Made by a program: the position numbers and the translations under genes
Origin: Hyphomicrobiales bacterium
GTDB taxonomy: Bacteria; Pseudomonadota; Alphaproteobacteria; Rhizobiales; Rhizobiaceae
Length of the DNA stretch: 64,000 nt
Assembly: GCA_900470805.1 (NCBI GenBank)
Contig: UCCA01000001.1
Span: forward strand, 62,001 to 126,000
Direction of reading: 5' to 3'
The notes under the pieces: model-generated
What the model saw: the letters and a program-made list of their open reading frames with translations, nothing else
Databases searched by the model: none
What the model was told of the DNA's origin: nothing
Shown here: in pieces, positions 55,619 through 64,000 of the stretch
Position numbering within the stretch: the first letter of the stretch is position 1
How the letters are laid out: every line of letters starts with the position of its first letter

Positions 55619-57142
55619 TCAACCGGATTTCGCAGGAGCCGATTTTACCAACAGGGCGCGGATCACGGCAGGATACGATTCTGGCGGCAGTAGTGCGGCG
55701 AGCGCCTTTAGGGAGTAGATGGATGCTGCAAGAGTGGCCGCGCATCCTATTAAGCCCGCTTCGAACCAGGGCAAAAACTGAACTGCAAGAAATACCGTTC
55801 CAGATAGAGCGGTATAGGTCAGTACAAGAAATCGATTGGTGGACGACCATCGGAAACCGGTTTGGCGGCGCGCAATCCAGTAGATGAGAATGCCGTGCCA
55901 GACATAAAGACCGAAAAAAGCGATGCCCGCTCCGACGGGGCCGAACGCCTTCACCAAAATCCAGCTCAGTGCGACATGCACGACAGTCGCTGCGACCTCC
56001 GTCCAGAAGAATATCTTTTGAGCGCCTTTCGCCAAGACGATGAAACCGATCGGCCAGGCGACAATCCTCAACATCATTCCCAAGCATATCCACCGCAGGA
56101 TATCGATTGCCGCATAAAACGCAGGCGAATAAAGGCTATGTATCACGAGTGGTGCCAGCGTGAGCGTTGCAATAAGGCCGGGGCCGGCCAGCAGTATGCT
56201 CACCTGTGTTTGCTCGTTAACAAGGCGGTTACACTGTGCGTTGTCGTTTGCGACGCCAGTGAGCCGCGGGTAAAAGTCGGTTCCCATAGCCTGAAGAATA
56301 AAGCCCGAGTAGAGCCCACCCAAAGCCCAGGCCGCCTGATATAGGCCTGCTGCCGCTATACCCGCGTCATTCAGCACGATCAGCCTAATTGCATAGGCGC
56401 TGCCGAAGGTCAGCAATCCGCTGATCATGAAAATAAAGCCGAACCTGAAGAGGCCGCGGCATTCCTCACCCAACTGCCGCAACGTCAGTTGAACAGACTT
56501 GATGCTGACTTTGCGGCTATACCACCAAGAGGTCATCAGCGTCGTCGCGGCAACGCAGACAAGCGACGCCGGGATCCCGCTTTCACCATATACGTAGATA
56601 ACTGGAATGCTGATCACTGTGCTGAAAAATGCTCCGAACACGCTAATTCGCGCGAGCGCGGCAATGTCGCGCATACCTTGCAGCAGCGCTGCCTGGCTCC
56701 CCGACATGACCTGGAACAGGACCATCACCGACAAAACCATGATGGCGGTGGTGTGCTTGTCATCGCCGAATGTGAATCTTGCGATAGGAGCGGCGAAGCA
56801 CGCTACCAGCAAGGTGCCAAGAAGCCCGAGCAACAGGGATATACGCCTCAATGCGACGGCAGTGCGCGCAACTTTTTCCGCATCGTGAGTTCCCGCTGCC
56901 TCAGCAATCTGGCGAACGCCGCTAGCATTCAGCCCAAAACCCGCGATTGTATGGGCCATATCCGAAGTGGCGAGGTAAAGGCCCATCAGGCCCACGCCTT
57001 CAGGTCCGAGAAGAACCGCCATTGCCTTGCTGCGAACTATGGAAAACCCGACGTTTATGATCGACGACCCACCGATCACGATCGTTGACTTGAAGATTTC
57101 GGTGTAGCTCTGCCGAGCAGTTGCACTCGAATGCAAACCCAT
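55619..57142 (-). CDS. Wzx-type polysaccharide flippase
   Basis: MATE/MVF-like transporter flipping lipid-linked repeat units across the inner membrane. Seen: about 12-14 hydrophobic helices in 507 residues; the N-terminus FKSTIVIGGSSIINVGFSIVRSKAMAVLLGPEGVGLMGLY closely follows the WzxE/O-antigen translocase opening, and QAAWALGGLYSGFILQAMGTDFYPRLTG is a typical mid-protein segment. Leftward, with 206 bases to the polymerase gene and 46 bases from the Wza-like gene. Confidence 0.88.
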   Translation of the reverse strand: MGLHSSATARQSYTEIFKSTIVIGGSSIINVGFSIVRSKAMAVLLGPEGVGLMGLYLATSDMAHTIAGFGLNASGVRQIAEAAGTHDAEKVARTAVALRRISLLLGLLGTLLVACFAAPIARFTFGDDKHTTAIMVLSVMVLFQVMSGSQAALLQGMRDIAALARISVFGAFFSTVISIPVIYVYGESGIPASLVCVAATTLMTSWWYSRKVSIKSVQLTLRQLGEECRGLFRFGFIFMISGLLTFGSAYAIRLIVLNDAGIAAAGLYQAAWALGGLYSGFILQAMGTDFYPRLTGVANDNAQCNRLVNEQTQVSILLAGPGLIATLTLAPLVIHSLYSPAFYAAIDILRWICLGMMLRIVAWPIGFIVLAKGAQKIFFWTEVAATVVHVALSWILVKAFGPVGAGIAFFGLYVWHGILIYWIARRQTGFRWSSTNRFLVLTYTALSGTVFLAVQFLPWFEAGLIGCAATLAASIYSLKALAALLPPESYPAVIRALLVKSAPAKSG

Positions 57143-57188
57143 CTGACGCTCTAGCCCGCAATCTGACAGCTAACAGATCGGATAGTCT

Positions 57189-58493
57189 TCATTGACTTTC
57201 TCGATTCGAGAGCTGGGGGCCCGAAGAAATGACTTGCTGGGATGCGGGAGATGAAGTCGGTGGCGATTTTCGGCTCACTTTTACCACGTCTCCGGGAAGC
57301 AGCACGGTTGTCTCCGAGGCAGGAAATTCTTTCACTATTCCGCTTTCCCGCCGCATTATGGAAAAGGTAACCGTCGGCTCTTCTCCCGGACGCGGTGCGT
57401 TTCCAACGGATGAAAGGTTCTGCAGCATCAGTTTGTTGCTGGTTTCTCGTTTGACCTTCAGTTGAACCAGCGACGCCCTTTCGGACTGCAATTCCGATGT
57501 GACTTCCGTTTGCCGTTCGTCGTAAAGCGCCTGCAGGTCTCTCGTTGCTTGGCTTATGCTTTGACGTGCTCTCATAATTGCAGTCGTGATGTCGAGCCGA
57601 TCATCCTGATAACTTCTCAAAGTACGCTCGATCTCTGCCTGCCTTGTCGCGACGAGTGCACCTTTCGCAACAAGCATCGCGGTGCTGTCCACCTGCTCCT
57701 GTATCGATTTTATGTTGGCATCGTTGCTTTTGATTTTGTCTTCGAGAACGCGAATTTCCTCCGACAAAAGATTCTGTAACTCGACCAGTGATTTTGCTTT
57801 CCTGTCCACCGCGTTTGCGCGTGCCGCAAAGATAGCTTGCTCCTGGCTCAGGATCGCAGACGCGAAGGGGTCGGAGGCATTTATCTGGTTGTCAAACAGA
57901 AGTTGCTTGGAACCAGACATCTCCGCTTCGAGCCTTTGAATTTTGGCGGTTGCTCTGATGATGGAATCGTCAAGTTCTTGGATGTCCCCCAGCAATTTGG
58001 TGATGTCCGCCGTACTTTCGAACAGGCGCGCCTCACGCAGGTCACCGCCCGCCATCGCCAAGGTTTGCAGCACGGTTAAGCCGGTGTTGAATTGATACTC
58101 GCCCGGCTTCGCGACATCCCCCACCACGTAGATCGGCGAGTACTGAACAATTTCGACCGTCGTCATCGGCGGATCGACCAGGCCGATCTTTTGTTGGAGA
58201 CGCTTTGCGACCAAATCGGCGAAGCCGACATCGTCAAGGTCTCCCACCGGGATACGCCCCAACACCGGTACCGACACGTTGCCTGTATCCGACACCGTGA
58301 ACTCGCCCCCAAGCGAGCCCCATTGCTCATATGTGCCCTTTGTCGGCATCCACTGAAGTACCGTCAGTCGGATTTTGGTGCGAGGAGGAATAGGTGCACT
58401 TTCAGCAGCGCCGCCGCATGCAAATGATAGCCCGAAGACGATGGCCGCTATCCAGCCAGTTGTACGGCGGTCGGCATTGGGTGACAGGCGCAT
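57189..58493 (-). CDS. Polysaccharide export protein (Wza/ExoF-like)
   Basis: Periplasmic/outer-membrane export component. Seen: a signal peptide (about residues 1-32), a Poly_export domain with TKIRLTVLQW...GGEFTVSDTGNVSVPVLGRIPVGDL, an SLBB domain IYVVGDVAKPGEYQFNTGLTVLQTLAMAGG, then a long coiled coil (about residues 170-350) and a short C-terminal beta segment VLLPGDVVKV. The long coiled coil is the ExoF-type arrangement of rhizobia. No lipobox is obvious. It is divergent from the Wzz-like gene across a 340-base regulatory gap. Confidence 0.87.
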   Translation of the reverse strand: MRLSPNADRRTTGWIAAIVFGLSFACGGAAESAPIPPRTKIRLTVLQWMPTKGTYEQWGSLGGEFTVSDTGNVSVPVLGRIPVGDLDDVGFADLVAKRLQQKIGLVDPPMTTVEIVQYSPIYVVGDVAKPGEYQFNTGLTVLQTLAMAGGDLREARLFESTADITKLLGDIQELDDSIIRATAKIQRLEAEMSGSKQLLFDNQINASDPFASAILSQEQAIFAARANAVDRKAKSLVELQNLLSEEIRVLEDKIKSNDANIKSIQEQVDSTAMLVAKGALVATRQAEIERTLRSYQDDRLDITTAIMRARQSISQATRDLQALYDERQTEVTSELQSERASLVQLKVKRETSNKLMLQNLSSVGNAPRPGEEPTVTFSIMRRESGIVKEFPASETTVLLPGDVVKVSRKSPPTSSPASQQVISSGPQLSNRESQ

Positions 58494-58833
58494 TTTCCCC
58501 TCCGGAACAACGCATTCTTAGCCGGAAAACGGACGCTCCAGCAGTCTGATGCCTGCACTCTCACTGCAGGATGTGCGTCTTCTTCGCTTTGTTTATACTT
58601 CAAGAAAAGAGTTTTACAACATTTTTACTATAAGTAAATCCGCTGTTGTCCAGTAATATTATTATACTAACGGTGAAAACGCTTTGCAAAATGTTTTTAC
58701 ATGGAGAAAATAATCCAAAGGTACTACCGGTGAGATTCTGTATCTACTATCGACCAGCTATTCATCCGGATATAAATAAATATAGCTAATATCCCAGCCA
58801 CGCCATCGGGTTCTCATTTCAGGTAATCGCGTC
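58494..58833. other. AT-rich divergent promoter region of the polysaccharide genes
   Basis: 340 bases, clearly richer in A/T than the flanking genes, with several A/T tracts (58600-58680 and 58770-58790). No coding frame is supported. It should carry promoters for both export directions and may bind H-NS-like or IHF proteins. I could not fix specific operators. Confidence 0.5.
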
Positions 58834-60369
58834 ATGGGTTCTATAGACATCAGATTCTACTTATCGCTTTTGCTTCGCCGGCTGGGGTACGTCGTGACAA
58901 TCGTGTGCCTGTCGACGGCCGTCGCAGTTGCAATCGCGTTATTGATGCCACGCCAATATCAATCAACGGCAAGAATCCTGGTCGAGGCCCCGCAAATTCC
59001 TGCTGAGCTGGTCCGCTCGACGGTAGCTACAAACTCGCTGCAGCAACTGCAGATCATTCAACAACAGATCACGACGCGGGAGCATCTCACCGCGCTGGCG
59101 GACAAGCTCAAGATTTATGACGGAGCGAAGATCAAGCCGACAAGCGACGCCATCATATCGGACATGCAAACGCGGATAAATTTCAGCGAACGCCCACTGG
59201 GTAACGGTGATGGGGCGACCGTATTCAGCGTGGCTTTCACTGCTGGCACGCCTGCAATGGCAGCAAAGGCAGCCAATGAGCTTGCTTCGCTTATATTGAT
59301 GAGCAATCAGCGCCAGCGGACGGACAGAGCCAGCGATACGCTGCAACTTTTCAACGATGAAGTAGCAAGGCTCGAGGCGGAACTGAAGCAGGGAGAAGCC
59401 AAACTCCTGCAATTCAAAAATGACAACAAGGACAGTCTACCGGAGAGCTTGGATTTCCGTCGTCAGCGGCAAAGCAGCGAACAGGGGCGGCTTGCGGCCT
59501 TGGAGCGTGAGGAGGCCGATCTTCGCGCCAGGCGCAGTCTGCTCGTTGAAAGCTATCGGACGACCGGACAGTACACGAATGCCCCCTTAAGTCCGGAACA
59601 GCAGACGTTGCAGGACCTAAGCCGAGCGCTGTCGGACCAGCTTCTGATTTTCTCGGATTCCAGTCCGAACATCGTCGCGCTGAGAAGCAGAATCGCTTCG
59701 CTTCGCGGCAACGCTTCCAAAAGCGCTAGTCGAGATGGCGAGAAGACGGTGTCGACGGGTTACGATTTGCAGCTCGCCGATATCACAGAGCGTCTAGATG
59801 CCATAGCACGCGAACGAGCGGGCTTGATATTGAGTATTGCCGATTTGACGCGATCGGTGAATGCGACACCGTCAACCGACACCGAGCTTAATGCAATCGA
59901 GCGAACGGTTGCAAACGTTCAAACGCAGTACAACATTGCGATCGCAAAGCGTGCCGAAGCTTCGCTGGGAAACCAGATGGAGGTCCGGTCCGATGGCGGG
60001 CGGTTTTCCATGCTTGAGGCGGCAACGCCGCCGGAGACTGCGACAAAGTCGCTGCGTCGGGTAATCGCTGGATTTGGAGTGATTGCCGGCGTTGCGCTCT
60101 CGGTATGCTTTGTCGTTCTAATGGAGGTCCTGAACAAAACAATTCGCAGACCGTCCGAACTTGCCAGTCTCTTGCAGCATCAACCGTTGGCTGTGATCCC
60201 GTATATCCCTGCACCGAGCGATGCATCCGGAAAATCTTTCAGACGTAAAGCAATGTCGATGTTCCCAAGTGGGGTCGTGGCCGCGTCATTGCTGCTGCTC
60301 CCTCATTGGCAGATGCCGGCCGAGGGCTCGTTCCAAAGATTGTGGTCAGCCTTGGTGAAGACCACCTAG
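58834..60369 (+). CDS. Polysaccharide co-polymerase (Wzz/GumC/ExoP N-terminal type)
   Basis: Inner-membrane chain-length regulator that contacts the Wza-like exporter. Seen: YLSLLLRRLGYVVTIVCLSTAVAVAIALLMPRQYQSTARILVE (membrane span about residues 18-36 plus Wzz motif), a long periplasmic coiled coil (about 150-390), a second span near 410-432 (VIAGFGVIAGVALSVCFVVLMEV), and a cytoplasmic tail with a further hydrophobic stretch near 475. 511 residues. Unlike rhizobial ExoP it has no fused kinase domain; the kinase is the next gene. Confidence 0.87.
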   Translation: MGSIDIRFYLSLLLRRLGYVVTIVCLSTAVAVAIALLMPRQYQSTARILVEAPQIPAELVRSTVATNSLQQLQIIQQQITTREHLTALADKLKIYDGAKIKPTSDAIISDMQTRINFSERPLGNGDGATVFSVAFTAGTPAMAAKAANELASLILMSNQRQRTDRASDTLQLFNDEVARLEAELKQGEAKLLQFKNDNKDSLPESLDFRRQRQSSEQGRLAALEREEADLRARRSLLVESYRTTGQYTNAPLSPEQQTLQDLSRALSDQLLIFSDSSPNIVALRSRIASLRGNASKSASRDGEKTVSTGYDLQLADITERLDAIARERAGLILSIADLTRSVNATPSTDTELNAIERTVANVQTQYNIAIAKRAEASLGNQMEVRSDGGRFSMLEAATPPETATKSLRRVIAGFGVIAGVALSVCFVVLMEVLNKTIRRPSELASLLQHQPLAVIPYIPAPSDASGKSFRRKAMSMFPSGVVAASLLLLPHWQMPAEGSFQRLWSALVKTT

Positions 60370-60430
60370 CTGCAACGCGTTGGTACGATGAAAACTTTGA
60401 ACATTTGAAATGGTGGCGGAGGCTTTGGTC

Positions 60431-61213
60431 GTGGAAATTACTCTTCTCTCGGGTGTGAAAACCGGAACGTTGCGGGACAACGAACATATGCTTACTTCGC
60501 GCTTCGACGATGTAATAACTTGGAAAGAGCTTCCCGCGCTCAAAATCGATCCGGAAGCGATATCGGCAAATCGTATTGTGACAGCGGACAGGTCGGACGC
60601 CGCCCACGCTGCTTTTGACATGCTGCGGACAAAGATACTCCAGACCCTTAGACAGAACCAGTGGAAGTCGGTCGCCATCACCTCACCGACGCCTGCCTGC
60701 GGAAAGACATTTACCGCGTTAAATCTCGCATTCAGCCTGGCAAACCAGCAGGATTGCCGGACATTGCTGCTCGATCTGGATTTGAAACGTCCTCAGGTCG
60801 CCAACATGTTGGGCTTGAAAAATGCAGCTTCAATGGAAAAATTTCTAAGGGGTGAAATTGATCTGAGGGATGCTTTCATGCGCCACGGGGACAATCTGGC
60901 GATTGCGGCGAACAGCTACCCAGCACATTTTTCGGCGGAGCTTCTTCAAAGCGCTGCTTGCAAACAGGTCTTGTCGGACATGCATTTGAAGATGGGTGCC
61001 GACGTCGTTCTATATGATCTTCCGCCGATGCTCTCCACTGACGATGTGCTCGCTTTTCTACCAAACGTGGACTGCGTAATATTGATCGCCGCAGCGGAGC
61101 AAAGCACTCTCTCCGAAGTCGATATTTGCGAGCAAAGCCTGTCCGAAAGAACCAACGTGCTCGGCGTTGTTTTGAACAAATGCCGATTTAGCTTTGAGAA
61201 GTACGGCTACTGA
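60431..61213 (+). CDS. Stand-alone BY-kinase-like ATPase (CpsD/CapB type)
   Basis: Cytoplasmic partner of the Wzz-like protein, expected to regulate chain length through ATP-dependent assembly. Seen: a Walker A-like SPTPACGKTFTALNLA (P-loop with GKT but otherwise atypical), Walker A' LLLDLDLKRPQVANMLG, Walker B DVVLYDLPPMLSTDDV, and a C-terminal LNKCRFSFEKYGY with only one or two tyrosines instead of a tyrosine cluster. GTG 60431 has GGAGG 8 bases upstream; ATG 60410 is an alternative. The poor tyrosine cluster suggests weak or no autophosphorylation. Confidence 0.83.
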   Translation: MEITLLSGVKTGTLRDNEHMLTSRFDDVITWKELPALKIDPEAISANRIVTADRSDAAHAAFDMLRTKILQTLRQNQWKSVAITSPTPACGKTFTALNLAFSLANQQDCRTLLLDLDLKRPQVANMLGLKNAASMEKFLRGEIDLRDAFMRHGDNLAIAANSYPAHFSAELLQSAACKQVLSDMHLKMGADVVLYDLPPMLSTDDVLAFLPNVDCVILIAAAEQSTLSEVDICEQSLSERTNVLGVVLNKCRFSFEKYGY

Positions 61214-61364
61214 CGCTTACCGAGAGTCACCCCTAGCCAGCGGCTGAATCGTCGATCGATGTCTCGGAAAATTTGAAGCGGCCTTTACTGCAATAGGTGG
61301 CGCGGTGTGCGTCACACCTGGTTGTACAAGAGCCTGTCATTCCTCGAAGCCAATGAGGCAGTTC

Positions 61365-62555
61365 ATGCGCAATGAAACTCGTCGCAGTATGCTCAAGATG
61401 AGTTTGCTGGTTCCGGCTGCAGGCTTCCTGGCGGCGAAAACCGGCAGTGCTCAAGCGAGCGCAGCCACGCGTCCACTATATCCTGGACCTGTATTCTTCG
61501 TTAAGGGCGTATACCAGCAGCCTGCTGAAAAGATGGCTGAATGGAAGGCCCAGGGCGTCAATACGATTTTCACGATGAACGCGGGGGCAGATCCAGTCCA
61601 GTGGACAAACGCGGCCATGACACAGGGTCTCTACATGGTCCGCCACCCGGCCGGGGTTGATGAGAAGAATTACTCACAGCTTGATCGTGACGTTTTCGAT
61701 CGAGACATGTCTAATCCCTACCTTCTTGCGCTCGCGATGGTCGACGAGCCCTCCAACCTCAAGCCCGGTGGCAAGGACATTACTTATGAGGATGTCTCGG
61801 CGACGCCTGAAGAGGTGGACGTCGTCGCGCGCGCCTGGTCTGTTGGAAACAAGCCATTGTGGCTCAACCACATCGGCGTCCATATCAACAATGTCCATCT
61901 CGAAAAAATCATGTCTGACTACGCTGACAGCCCTTATGTCGACTGGTTGAGCCATGACAGCTATCCAATTGCGTCCGGCTACGACGTCGTTTTCGATTTC
62001 GATGATTACATGTCCACTCATCAGGGTCATGCGATCGATCGTCTGCTGCGGTGGAGTGGCGGCAGACCACAGTTTTCGTTCGTAGGGCTGTCGAAGTTTG
62101 ACGGTTCCGTGGGCAGGGAAACCACGCCGGCGGAGTTCCGTGTACAAGCGTGGTCTTCAATCATACATGGTGCGATCGGTATCATATATTTCACGTTCAA
62201 ATTTTCGCCCGAGTTTTCGTATGATGCCACTCCACAAGACCTTCGGAAGGAACTGAAAATATTTCATGCTGAAATCGATGAAATTGAAGACATTCTCGTC
62301 GATAAACAGAAAGGGGGTCGACGGCCGCACGTCATTCTGAAGTCTGTCCGTGATCTGAACGGTCGGACGGATAGCCTTCCGTATCCGTTCGAGGCATCGT
62401 CGACGCATACCGACCAAGGCGACTACAAGATCATCTTGAATCTGTCAGCCAAGCCTGCCGAATTCACCTACGAACCGTGGGGCCTATCGAAGGTCGCATT
62501 CGAACCCTATGAGTGCAGGCGCGGATATGACGCTGCAGCCTTTTCAAGGACATGA
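61365..62555 (+). CDS. Tat/Sec-exported glycosidase-like protein
   Basis: Predicted exported TIM-barrel protein, perhaps an endo-glycosidase trimming the polymer. Seen: an N-terminal RRSMLKMSLLVPAAGFLAAKTGSAQA signal that carries a twin arginine, then VFFVKGVYQQPAEKMAEWKAQGVNTIF, ALAMVDEPSNL with a possible acid/base Glu in DEP, WLSHDSYPIASGYD and WSSIIHGAIGIIYFTFKFSPEF. I do not recognise the exact GH family. ATG 61365 has GAGG 6 bases upstream, giving 396 residues. It follows the kinase gene on the same strand after 150 bases; lower GC like the rest of the cluster. Confidence 0.68.
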   Translation: MRNETRRSMLKMSLLVPAAGFLAAKTGSAQASAATRPLYPGPVFFVKGVYQQPAEKMAEWKAQGVNTIFTMNAGADPVQWTNAAMTQGLYMVRHPAGVDEKNYSQLDRDVFDRDMSNPYLLALAMVDEPSNLKPGGKDITYEDVSATPEEVDVVARAWSVGNKPLWLNHIGVHINNVHLEKIMSDYADSPYVDWLSHDSYPIASGYDVVFDFDDYMSTHQGHAIDRLLRWSGGRPQFSFVGLSKFDGSVGRETTPAEFRVQAWSSIIHGAIGIIYFTFKFSPEFSYDATPQDLRKELKIFHAEIDEIEDILVDKQKGGRRPHVILKSVRDLNGRTDSLPYPFEASSTHTDQGDYKIILNLSAKPAEFTYEPWGLSKVAFEPYECRRGYDAAAFSRT

Positions 62556-62613
62556 ACTGCTTGTCTGGACGGGGCCATGGTCAGATATCAGGCAACGAAA
62601 GCACATGGCGCCC

Positions 62614-63930
62614 TTACTGAGCTGACAACCCTGGCCTCACCAAGCCGAGGTGATCGCGCAGCGTCGAACCCGAATATTCGGTGCGGAACAGGCCGCGCTC
62701 CTGCAGGATCGGAACAACCAGCTGGGTAAAGTCTTCCAGACCTTCCGGGAAGAAGGGTGGCATGACGTTGAAGCCGTCGGCGGCGCGGCCGTCGAACCAT
62801 TCCTGCATGCGGTCGGCAATCTCCACCGGCGTGCCGAGCACGATATGGTGGCCACGGCCGGCGGCGACGCGCAGCGCCAGTTGGCGGATGGTCAGGTTTT
62901 CGCGGCGGGCAAGAGCCGTCAGCAGTTCGGCGCGGCTGCGCAGCTGGTCGGAGATCGGCAGGTCCGGCAGCGGGCCATCCGGATCGTAATCGGCAAGGCT
63001 GTGGCCGATGCGTTCTTCCAGAAGCGGCATGGCGCTTTTCAGGTCCGTCCACTGGTCGAGTTCGGCCAGCTTGTCGGCGGCTTCCTTCGACGTGCGGCCG
63101 ATCACCGGCAGGAACCCCGGCATGACGGCGACGTCATCGGCGTGACGACCAGCCTTTTCGACGCGGCCCTTCAGGCTCTTGTAAAAGGCCTGCGCCTCGG
63201 CAAGGCTCTGCTGGGCGGTGAACACCACGTCGGCGGTGCGGGCAGCGAGATCCTGGCCGGGGCCGGAAGAACCAGCCTGGATGAGGACCGGATGGCCCTG
63301 CGGCGAACGCGGGATGTTGAGCGGTCCCTTCACCGAGTAATATTTGCCCTTATGGTCGAGCAGGTGAACCTTGGACGGGTCGGCATAAACGCCCGTTTCC
63401 TTGTTCTTGATGAAGGCGTCATCGTCCCAGCTGTCCCACAGGCCGCGCACGACATCGACGAATTCTCCCGCCACGGCATACCGTTCGTCATGCTCGGGAT
63501 GCGACTTGGAAAAATTGTTGGCGGTGCGGGCATAGGAGGTGGTGACGATGTTCCAGGCGGCGCGGCCATGGCTCAGATGATCGATCGAAGAGAAGGCGCG
63601 CGCCGTGTGATAGGGTTCGCCATAGGTGGTGGAAGACGTCGCGGCGAGGCCGATTTTTTCGGTTACCAGAGCCAGTGCCGCCAGCAGCGTCAGCGGTTCG
63701 AAACGGGCAATGGTGGAAGGGTGGGCATCGACGCCGCTGGTCAGGCCGTCGGCCAGGAACACCATGTCGAATTTCGCCTGTTCGGCGATCTGCGAGACGC
63801 GGCGCAGAAGATCGAAATTTTCGCTCCCGGCTTCCGCCTTCGGATGACGCCAGCCGGAAACGTGGTGGCCCGCGCCCTGCAGGAACAGGCCGAGATGGAT
63901 TTGTCTCTTCGCACTCATTGGGGCACTCAT
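62614..63930 (-). CDS. FMN-dependent monooxygenase, NtaA/SnaA/DszA family
   Basis: Luciferase-like two-component monooxygenase for a small organosulfur, aminopolycarboxylate or related substrate; needs a reductase supplying FMNH2. Seen: QIHLGLFLQGAGHHVSGWRHPKAEAG, FDMVFLADGL, EPLTLLAALALVTEKIGLAATSSTTYGEPYHTARAFSSIDHLSHGRAAWNIVTT (signature segment) and HPVLIQAGSSGPGQDLAARTADVVFTAQ. About 438 residues. ATG 63930 is chosen; ATG 63918 is four residues shorter. Convergent with the glycosidase-like gene. Specificity cannot be read from the sequence. Confidence 0.9.
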   Translation of the reverse strand: MSAPMSAKRQIHLGLFLQGAGHHVSGWRHPKAEAGSENFDLLRRVSQIAEQAKFDMVFLADGLTSGVDAHPSTIARFEPLTLLAALALVTEKIGLAATSSTTYGEPYHTARAFSSIDHLSHGRAAWNIVTTSYARTANNFSKSHPEHDERYAVAGEFVDVVRGLWDSWDDDAFIKNKETGVYADPSKVHLLDHKGKYYSVKGPLNIPRSPQGHPVLIQAGSSGPGQDLAARTADVVFTAQQSLAEAQAFYKSLKGRVEKAGRHADDVAVMPGFLPVIGRTSKEAADKLAELDQWTDLKSAMPLLEERIGHSLADYDPDGPLPDLPISDQLRSRAELLTALARRENLTIRQLALRVAAGRGHHIVLGTPVEIADRMQEWFDGRAADGFNVMPPFFPEGLEDFTQLVVPILQERGLFRTEYSGSTLRDHLGLVRPGLSAQ

Positions 63931-63944
63931 GGAAAATTCTTTCG

Positions 63945-64000
63945 TCAAATGTGGTTCTGGTTGAGCAGAGAGACAAGCCGGGAAAGATCAGCCTCGGTCT
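63945..64000 (-). CDS. 3' end of a gene entering from the right edge
   Basis: The last 18 codons read TEADLSRLVSLLNQNHI and stop at TGA 63945-63947, 14 bases from the monooxygenase start. The tight spacing suggests an operon with that gene. Too short to identify. Confidence 0.45.
   Translation of the reverse strand, partial: TEADLSRLVSLLNQNHI

Overview
The window looks like a piece of a GC-rich alphaproteobacterial replicon from the Rhizobium/Agrobacterium/Sinorhizobium group. The basis is gene content and order: a complete rhamnose locus arranged as rhaDI <-> rhaRSTPQUK as in Rhizobium leguminosarum, a CUCCUCCC 'cuckoo'-type small-RNA locus, many ABC transporters and catabolic islands, and a rhizobial-style exopolysaccharide export set. 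I see no tRNA, rRNA, CRISPR array, integrase, transposase or replication gene. It reads as accessory or second-replicon style metabolic DNA; that placement is inference.

Layout. 0.2-1.8 kb: a membrane-bound c-di-GMP phosphodiesterase. 1.9-9.2 kb: a leftward operon lacI - sugar-binding protein - two permeases - GH127 beta-L-arabinofuranosidase-like enzyme - ATPase, with twin palindromic operators in front of lacI. 9.4-18 kb: an AI-2E-type exporter, a Tat-exported amidohydrolase, arginine deiminase and two ArcD-type antiporters (all leftward), then a divergent AraC regulator. 18.2-18.4 kb: a four-hairpin small RNA locus, each loop carrying CCUCCUCCC. 18.4-22.9 kb: hydroxyacid dehydrogenase, M24 peptidase, XRE-cupin regulator and a divergent class III aminotransferase. 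23.0-25.3 kb: a YdeP-like molybdopterin oxidoreductase. 25.4-37.9 kb: a long leftward array with a BrnA-like protein, family III CoA-transferase, glutaryl-CoA dehydrogenase, omega-aminotransferase, NylB-like serine hydrolase, acetylpolyamine amidohydrolase, a PotDCBA polyamine importer and a YtcJ-like amidohydrolase. 38.0-39.1 kb: a TetR regulator divergent from a 69-residue protein gene. 39.1-41.1 kb: a chemoreceptor. 41.4-52.4 kb: the rhamnose locus. 52.5-53.8 kb: a hydratase-like enzyme and a small exported protein. 53.9-62.6 kb: a lower-GC polysaccharide polymerisation/export cluster with no glycosyltransferase. 62.6-64 kb: a flavin-dependent monooxygenase of the NtaA/DszA type.

How the parts work together. 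The 25.9-37.9 kb array can be read as one route: import of (acetyl)polyamines or related amines, deacetylation or amide cleavage, transamination to a semialdehyde, and, after oxidation by an enzyme not present here, CoA transfer and glutaryl-CoA oxidation to crotonyl-CoA. The rha locus imports L-rhamnose, anomerises, isomerises, phosphorylates and cleaves it. The first operon should import and cleave arabinofuranosyl oligosaccharides. Overall the window describes a soil/rhizosphere scavenger of plant sugars, amines and arginine.
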